Assembly: GCA_965267475.1 (NCBI GenBank)
Contig: OZ254079.1
Location: forward strand, 62,001 to 126,000
DNA: 64,000 nt
Reading direction: 5' to 3'
Origin: JBCBKU01 sp965267475
GTDB lineage: Bacteria > Pseudomonadota > Alphaproteobacteria > Rhodobacterales > Rhodobacteraceae
Shown piece by piece: positions 59,926-64,000 of this stretch. The notes under the pieces were generated by a model. That model made no database searches. It was not told where the DNA came from and saw only the letters and a list, made by a program, of their open reading frames with translations. The position numbers and the translations under genes were made by a program. How positions within the stretch are numbered: the first letter of the stretch is position 1; every line of letters starts with the position of its first letter.

Positions 59926-60297
59926 ATGACGAACCTGAAACCCCTTGCCCTCGGCACCCTGATCCTGGCGGCGCCAACGCTTGCAATTTCACAAATCGCC
60001 GTGGGCGACACGCTTGGCACATCTGACACCGCCATCCAGGCGGCGGTCGAGGCGGCCGGATACTCCATCGAAGAGATCGAGCGCGAAGAAGATGGCATCG
60101 AAGTCGAAGTCATGATCAACGGCGTCGAAACCACGTTGCTCTTGACCGCAGAGACCGGTCAGGTGTCGATGATCGAGGTGGATGACGATGATGAAGACGA
60201 TGACGACGATGATGAGGATGATGAGGACGACGACGATGAGGAAGAAGATGAAGACGAGGAAGATGACGACGATGAGGACGAGGACGACGACGACTGA
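59926..60297 (+). CDS. exported PepSY-like protein with 38-residue Asp/Glu tail
   Basis: 123 residues. Signal peptide (PLALGTLILAAPTLAISQIA), then a small domain (AAVEAAGYSIEEIEREEDGI, EVEVMINGVETTLLLTAETG) with the PepSY pattern, which in other proteins binds and restrains peptidases or senses ligands. Residues 86-123 are only Asp and Glu, an uninterrupted run of GAN codons (60181-60294), giving a very strong calcium- or cation-binding tail or an entropic bristle in the periplasm. The DNA is trinucleotide-repetitive and could change length by slippage. A LuxR-type gene follows after a hairpin. I know no characterised homologue. Confidence 0.8.
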   Translation: MTNLKPLALGTLILAAPTLAISQIAVGDTLGTSDTAIQAAVEAAGYSIEEIEREEDGIEVEVMINGVETTLLLTAETGQVSMIEVDDDDEDDDDDDEDDEDDDDEEEDEDEEDDDDEDEDDDD

Positions 60298-60312
60298 TCC
60301 GTCATCGCATCG

Positions 60313-60333
60313 CTGGCCCCGCACAGGGGCCAG
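60313..60333 (+). terminator. hairpin between the acidic-tail gene and the LuxR-type gene
   Basis: CTGGCCCC-GCACA-GGGGCCAG, an 8-bp perfect stem 16 bases after the stop, without a T-tract. Probably attenuates rather than stops transcription into the next gene. Confidence 0.5.
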
Positions 60334-60356
60334 CCATTCAAACAAGGCATCACCCC

Positions 60357-60863
60357 GTGCGCAGTGAGTTTTACGGCCTGGCCATCGCCTTTGGCCTGCA
60401 ACTCTTTTGCGCCGTCTTCTTCCTCTATGACGGGATCGGTGACGCGCTCGGCATGGAAAACGCACCCGGGTTCCGCGAAACTGACCAATTCGAGTTCATT
60501 CTTGCCGCCACGCTTCTTCTCAGCCTGATCTTCACTGGCCTGACATTGCGTCGCCTCGCCACACGTCAGAAACGTCTCACCCGGCAAATTGACATCGCTG
60601 CGGGCGCATTTGCCGAGATCATCGATGCCCAGTTTGACGAATGGAGCCTGACAGCGTCGGAACGGGACGTCGCGCTTTTGGCAATCAAAGGGCTGTCGGT
60701 GGCCGAAATGGCGGAACTCCGCGACACACGCGAAGGCACGATCAAAGCGCAATGCGGCGCGGTCTATCGCAAGGCAGGTGTGTCTGGCCGTCTGCAACTG
60801 ATCAGCCTGTTTATCGAAGAACTTCTGGACGTGGCACCGCTTCGGACATCAACACAGACCTGA
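60357..60863 (+). CDS. membrane-anchored LuxR-type HTH protein
   Basis: 168 residues from GTG. Two N-terminal membrane helices (YGLAIAFGLQLFCAVFFLYD and LAATLLLSLIFTGLTLRRLA) enclose a short loop. A linker leads to a LuxR/GerE helix-turn-helix (LTASERDVALLAIKGLSVAE, then REGTIKAQCGAVYRKAGVSG), residues about 98-155. There is no receiver or ligand-binding domain, so signal input probably comes through the membrane part or a partner. Its position right behind the acidic-tail protein suggests that protein or its ligand as the input, which is inference. Confidence 0.8.
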   Translation: MRSEFYGLAIAFGLQLFCAVFFLYDGIGDALGMENAPGFRETDQFEFILAATLLLSLIFTGLTLRRLATRQKRLTRQIDIAAGAFAEIIDAQFDEWSLTASERDVALLAIKGLSVAEMAELRDTREGTIKAQCGAVYRKAGVSGRLQLISLFIEELLDVAPLRTSTQT

Positions 60864-60889
60864 CTTGGACAGGATCGAACTCTCTGTCG

Positions 60890-60902
60890 TGAACCGTTCA
60901 CC
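60890..60902. promoter_or_regulatory. perfect dyad upstream of the dienelactone hydrolase gene
   Basis: GTGAAC-C-GTTCAC, a perfect 6-1-6 inverted repeat 77 bases before the gene start and 26 bases after the LuxR-type stop. LuxR-type proteins bind such short dyads; the link is a guess. Confidence 0.4.
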
Positions 60903-60979
60903 TGCGTTCAAGGCCAAATTCTGATATGATTGGAAAGCCAGCAGTCCATCTTATCGCTCAGATCAACGGGGGAGAGCAC

Positions 60980-61867
60980 ATGACCAGAAAGAAGGCGTCC
61001 GATTTCGATCCACGGATACTTGAGATCTTTGACGGCTATGTCCACGGAAAGATCACCAAGCGGCAATTCATCACGCAGGCGGGAAAGTACACGGCTGCGG
61101 GCGTCACAGGCGCGATGCTTCTCGATCAGCTTGCTCCCAACTATGCTTGGGCGCAGCAGGTCGCGCCCGATGACCCGGCGATTGAAACGATGGCGGCCGA
61201 GTATGACAGCCCGAACGGCCACGGAACGATCAAGGGGTTGATGGCGAAACCCGCAGGCGCCAACGGCCCCCTTCCTGCGGTGTTGGTCATTCACGAAAAC
61301 AGGGGGCTGAACCCTTACATCGAAGATGTGGTGCGGCGTGCCGCAAAGGCAGGTTACCTTGCGCTTGGCCCCGATGGTCTGACACCCAAAGGCGGCTATC
61401 CCGGCAACGACGATGATGGGCGGACGCTTCAGCGCGAGCTTGATCGCGCGAAACTGATGGAAGACTTCTTTGCCGCCTTCGAATTCCTGCGCGACCACGA
61501 GGGATCAACCGGCAAGGTTGGGGCCGTTGGTTTTTGTTATGGCGGCGGTGTGTGCAACGCCCTGGCCGTGGCCTATCCGGATCTCGCCGCATCTGTCCCA
61601 TTCTACGGGCGTCAGGCCGCGGCGGCAGATGTTCCGGCAATCCAGGCACCGCTTCAGATCCACTATGCCGCGAATGATGATCGGATCAATGCCGGTTGGC
61701 CCGACTATCAGGCAGCGCTTGATGCGCACGGAAAGTCTTACGAGGTGCATTTCTACCCCGATACCAATCACGGGTTCCACAATGACACGACACCTCGATA
61801 TGACGAGGCTGCGGCACAACTGGCATGGGATCGGACACTTGAGTTCTTTGCGACCCATCTGAGCTAA
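60980..61867 (+). CDS. dienelactone hydrolase family protein (YghX-like)
   Basis: 295 residues of the alpha/beta-hydrolase fold. The nucleophile elbow GFCYGGG gives a cysteine nucleophile, and NHGFHN supplies the histidine, as in dienelactone hydrolase. The N-terminus (KITKRQFITQAGKYTAAGVT) resembles the helper region of the YghX subgroup and is not a clean signal peptide, though a Tat-like hydrophobic stretch follows. The ATG has GGGGGAGAG upstream; an earlier in-frame start is unlikely. Substrate unknown. Confidence 0.9.
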   Translation: MTRKKASDFDPRILEIFDGYVHGKITKRQFITQAGKYTAAGVTGAMLLDQLAPNYAWAQQVAPDDPAIETMAAEYDSPNGHGTIKGLMAKPAGANGPLPAVLVIHENRGLNPYIEDVVRRAAKAGYLALGPDGLTPKGGYPGNDDDGRTLQRELDRAKLMEDFFAAFEFLRDHEGSTGKVGAVGFCYGGGVCNALAVAYPDLAASVPFYGRQAAAADVPAIQAPLQIHYAANDDRINAGWPDYQAALDAHGKSYEVHFYPDTNHGFHNDTTPRYDEAAAQLAWDRTLEFFATHLS

Positions 61868-62367
61868 CGAAACCAACCGGTGACCGTTCCGAGTGCGCTA
61901 TGCCACCGTAAACCGGGCAGGCTTTCGCACGGATAAGGCAGCCCAACCTAAAGTATTCCCGGACGCCGCATCAGGTTTTGTCCGGAATTTCTGGACACCC
62001 TAACCGGTGATTCGGGTTAGTTAGGCCAAACACCTGAAACAAAGACCGTTTTTGTTCACGAAAACAGCGCGGGTTTGTCCGATCGGGCGCTGAATGTTTT
62101 GCCAGATTTCGCCAAACGCCGACCCCGAACTCACGCAAAATGCCGGTTCTGTTGGGCGCCCCAGCCCAAGAAGTACCTCACTTTTTCCGCGCGGTGATCT
62201 GATCTCAATTTTATGCGTTCACAACCGGTTGAAGCCCACACGAACGGCGAAGAATTGGTGATCGAAGTTGAGGTGACCCGGCACGAGCCAGGGCATTAGC
62301 AACAAGGGTGTCGACCCCGGGCATCCCGCCCCTTCAAGCGACGCTGAACTCAACAAAGGACCACTCC
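61868..62367. other. 500-base intergenic region without a recognised gene
   Basis: Between the hydrolase and the outer-membrane barrel gene. It contains a near-perfect 19-base palindrome (61979-61997), a second dyad CTAACC/GGTTAG (62000-62020) right after it, and a weak 28-codon frame (62213-62299) for which I see no support. A long leader or an undetected small RNA is possible. Confidence 0.5.
61979..61997. promoter_or_regulatory. 19-base operator-like palindrome
   Basis: TGTCCGGAATTTCTGGACA: eight of nine arm positions are complementary about a central T. The symmetric TGTCC...GGACA form suits a dimeric repressor. The gene it would control, the hydrolase or the barrel protein, cannot be told. 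Confidence 0.5.
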
Positions 62368-63048
62368 ATGTTTCCGCTTGCTCGTGTCGCTTTGACAGCG
62401 GCCCTTCTTCCCCTCGCCGCGACCGGCGCCCAGGCCCAGGACACCTATGTCTCGGTCTTCGGCGGGCTCGCATCCATCAATGACAACGTCTTTTCTGGCA
62501 ATGTTGGCGGCGCCCCGCAGACGGTCGAGAACGACTTTGACAACGGCTTCAACATCGGTGTCGCCGTGGGTCGCGAATTCGGTTCAATTGGCAATGGCGT
62601 CGGCCTGCGTGGCGAAATCGAACTGAGCTATTCTGACAGCAATGTCGACCAAGTCTTCTTCTCGGGCAACGGCCCAGGGGCCGAAGTCAATGTCGACGGC
62701 GATCAAACATCGACCCGACTGTTCGCAAATGTCTATGCAGACTTTGAAAGCGGCGGCACGTTCACGCCCTTTGTGGGTGCCGGCCTTGGTCTTGCCAACA
62801 CGCAAACCGACATCGTTTACGGCCCCGGGGTCCGGTTGGATTCAAGCGACACCAACGTCGCCGTGCAACTGATCGCAGGCGGCGCATACGCCATCAATGA
62901 CCGCACGAGCATTGTCGGCGATCTCCGCTATATCCGCGATTTCGGGGTCGAGGCTGACCGCTTCCTCGGCTCAGGTGCTTTGTCCGGGACGCTGGAAGAC
63001 GACATCGACACTTTCCAGGTGAATGTCGGGCTACGCTTCAGCTTCTGA
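62368..63048 (+). CDS. outer-membrane beta-barrel protein
   Basis: 226 residues: signal peptide (LARVALTAALLPLAATGAQA), then alternating strands of an eight-stranded barrel in the OmpA/OmpX-like style (TYVSVFGGLASINDNVFSGN; FTPFVGAGLGLANTQTDIVY; FQVNVGLRFSF). The C-terminal phenylalanine is the Bam recognition residue. Precise function unknown, with porin, adhesion or stress-barrel roles possible. The ATG with AAAGGA upstream gives the signal peptide; upstream in-frame starts do not. Confidence 0.9.
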   Translation: MFPLARVALTAALLPLAATGAQAQDTYVSVFGGLASINDNVFSGNVGGAPQTVENDFDNGFNIGVAVGREFGSIGNGVGLRGEIELSYSDSNVDQVFFSGNGPGAEVNVDGDQTSTRLFANVYADFESGGTFTPFVGAGLGLANTQTDIVYGPGVRLDSSDTNVAVQLIAGGAYAINDRTSIVGDLRYIRDFGVEADRFLGSGALSGTLEDDIDTFQVNVGLRFSF

Positions 63049-63093
63049 ACGAACGGCAAGCGCCCCATGGCCCGGGGTCTGTCTTGCCGGAAG

Positions 63094-63124
63094 GGTGGCG
63101 TCCCAGTCCCCCTGGGGCGCCACC
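63094..63124. terminator. bidirectional terminator-like hairpin between convergent genes
   Basis: GGTGGCG-T-CCCAG, a five-base loop, then CTGGG-G-CGCCACC: a 13-position stem with one T/G wobble in the 86-base gap between the barrel and peroxiredoxin genes, usable from both strands. Confidence 0.65.
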
Positions 63125-63134
63125 AAAGACTGTA

Positions 63135-63791
63135 TCAGTCCGTCGGCTGCTTGGTTTTCCGCAGATACGGCAACACCCGCTCGAACCCGCCAAACCGGGC
63201 TTCCGCATCCTCGTCCGAAACCGCAGGTGTGACGATGACATCTTCGCCCTGGGTCCAGTTCGCAGGCGTGGCCACCTGGTGTTTGGCCGTCAATTGGATC
63301 GAGTCGAGCGACCGCAGGATTTCATCAAAATTTCGGCCCGTGGTCATCGGATAGGTCAGACTAAGCTTCACCTTCTTGTCCGGCCCGATAACGAACACGG
63401 TGCGTACCGTCTGGTTATCGGCAGGTGTCCGTCCCTCTACACGGTCCTCGGACGCGGGCAGCATGTCGTAAAGCTTTGCCACCTTCATCTCAGGATCACC
63501 GATCATCGGATAGCCGACCGAATGGCCCGTGGCAGTCGCGATATCCGATTTCCAACGGTTGTGATCTTCGACAGGGTCAACCGAGATACCGATGATCTTG
63601 GCGTTCCGCTTGGCGAACTCACCTGCCATGCCTGCCATTGTTCCAAGTTCGGTCGTGCAAACCGGCGTGAAATCTTTGGGGTGGCTGAACATGACGGCCC
63701 AGCCATCACCGATCCAGTCGTGAAAGCTGATTGGGCCTTCTGTCGTGTCGGCGGTGAAATCTGGCGCAATGTCATTGATACGCAAAGCCAT
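63135..63791 (-). CDS. 1-Cys peroxiredoxin (Prx6 type)
   Basis: 218 residues. The peroxidatic cysteine is C45 in FTPVCTTELG, preceded by the conserved FSHPKDF. No second cysteine exists in the protein, so it is a 1-Cys enzyme needing an outside thiol. The C-terminal extension of the Prx6 group is complete (NWTQGEDVIVTPAVSDEDA). Reduces hydrogen peroxide and organic peroxides in the cytoplasm. Convergent with the barrel gene. Confidence 0.95.
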   Translation of the reverse strand: MALRINDIAPDFTADTTEGPISFHDWIGDGWAVMFSHPKDFTPVCTTELGTMAGMAGEFAKRNAKIIGISVDPVEDHNRWKSDIATATGHSVGYPMIGDPEMKVAKLYDMLPASEDRVEGRTPADNQTVRTVFVIGPDKKVKLSLTYPMTTGRNFDEILRSLDSIQLTAKHQVATPANWTQGEDVIVTPAVSDEDAEARFGGFERVLPYLRKTKQPTD

Positions 63792-63985
63792 GAAAGCGTC
63801 CTTCCTTATGCGGGCTCTATGATATCCATCTATGTCATCACCGGTCGGCCCGAAAGATGGGCCAGCCCCAAAATCGTGGCTCCCAGGCGGACCTGCGCAA
63901 GACCTCGCCGCTCAAGACCCTTTTGCTGTCGCGTCCCGTCTTGAAGTTGCGCGCGACCGGGTGCAACGATCAGATAAACATGGGC

Positions 63986-64000
63986 AGGAGGATGCCATGA
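63986..64000 (+). promoter_or_regulatory. ribosome-binding site and start codon of a gene beyond the window
   Basis: AGGAGG at 63986-63991 and ATG at 63997-63999, a textbook spacing of five bases. The product is not visible. Confidence 0.5.

Noticed and set aside
60181..60294. Repeat array that could be taken for a CRISPR or tandem satellite
   Set aside because: It is a run of GAN codons in frame within a gene with a signal peptide. There are no spacers or constant repeats.
62213..62299. 28-codon frame in the gene-free region before the barrel gene
   Set aside because: No Shine-Dalgarno, no hydrophobic or domain pattern, and too short to support.

Overview
The window reads as chromosomal DNA of an alphaproteobacterium of the Rhodobacteraceae (roseobacter/Rhodobacter group). 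This is inferred from the high GC content and from a run of gene sets typical of that family: an rpoE-chrR pair beside an FAD oxidoreductase/DUF1365/MFS/DUF3833/SDR operon, purH-lspA-DUF3035-M16-M16, rsmB beside a heparinase II/III protein, rbfA-truB-rpsO-pnp, a zinc-less L36, and an intergenic hairpin element containing GAGTATTT-TGCCAAG. I see no prophage, insertion sequence, CRISPR array or rRNA. The only RNA gene found is tRNA-Val(GAC).

Layout. 1-8.1 kb: clpB (3' end outside the window) with a heat-shock type promoter, rsgA, a TolB-like propeller, a HEAT-like protein, a small regulator/SRPBCC/DUF6855-like cluster, pyrF, and an NfeD/SPFH pair. 8.4-14.5 kb: Nudix and dinB, DJ-1/PfpI with a divergent LysR regulator, N-formylglutamate amidohydrolase, tRNA-Val, rpmJ and an orphan membrane-anchored protein. 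14.5-26.3 kb: a pseudo-caspase/peptidoglycan-binding protein, then one minus-strand operon for a branched-chain-amino-acid type ABC importer. That operon carries two acyl-activating enzymes (long-chain acyl-CoA synthetase type and PaaK type), two uncharacterised exported proteins and a small membrane protein. It looks like a carboxylate uptake and CoA-activation unit.

26.4-31.8 kb: a PAS-PAS-winged-helix regulator without a receiver domain, a tiny membrane protein, a stand-alone cysteine-type FdhF, a histidine phosphatase and a DUF3775 protein. 31.9-37.9 kb: the five-gene operon next to rpoE-chrR. In Rhodobacter sphaeroides this sigma/anti-sigma pair answers singlet oxygen. The ChrR zinc ligands and a TGATCC-N18-TAACGC element are visible here. 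37.9-50.6 kb: rmuC, mutL, an AT-rich patch with a small HTH gene, two M16 peptidase-like genes, a DUF3035 lipoprotein, lspA, purH, a heparinase-like protein, rsmB and a DUF1674/SDHAF4-like gene.

50.7-59.8 kb: dapB, rbfA, a phosphodiester glycosidase-like gene inserted between rbfA and truB, a DUF1643 gene, rpsO and pnp with strong terminators, and several orphans. 59.9-64 kb: a secreted PepSY-like protein ending in 38 consecutive Asp/Glu residues, a membrane-anchored LuxR-type HTH protein, a dienelactone hydrolase, an outer-membrane barrel protein, a 1-Cys peroxiredoxin, and a ribosome-binding site plus ATG at the very edge.

The best candidates for undescribed biology are the acidic-tail protein with its LuxR-type neighbour and perfect leader hairpin, the two-ligase ABC operon with its degenerate peptidase-like protein, the pseudo-caspase, and the receiver-less PAS-winged-helix regulator. 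Start codons were chosen from Shine-Dalgarno sites, ATGA-type overlaps and family N-termini, and several remain uncertain by a few codons.
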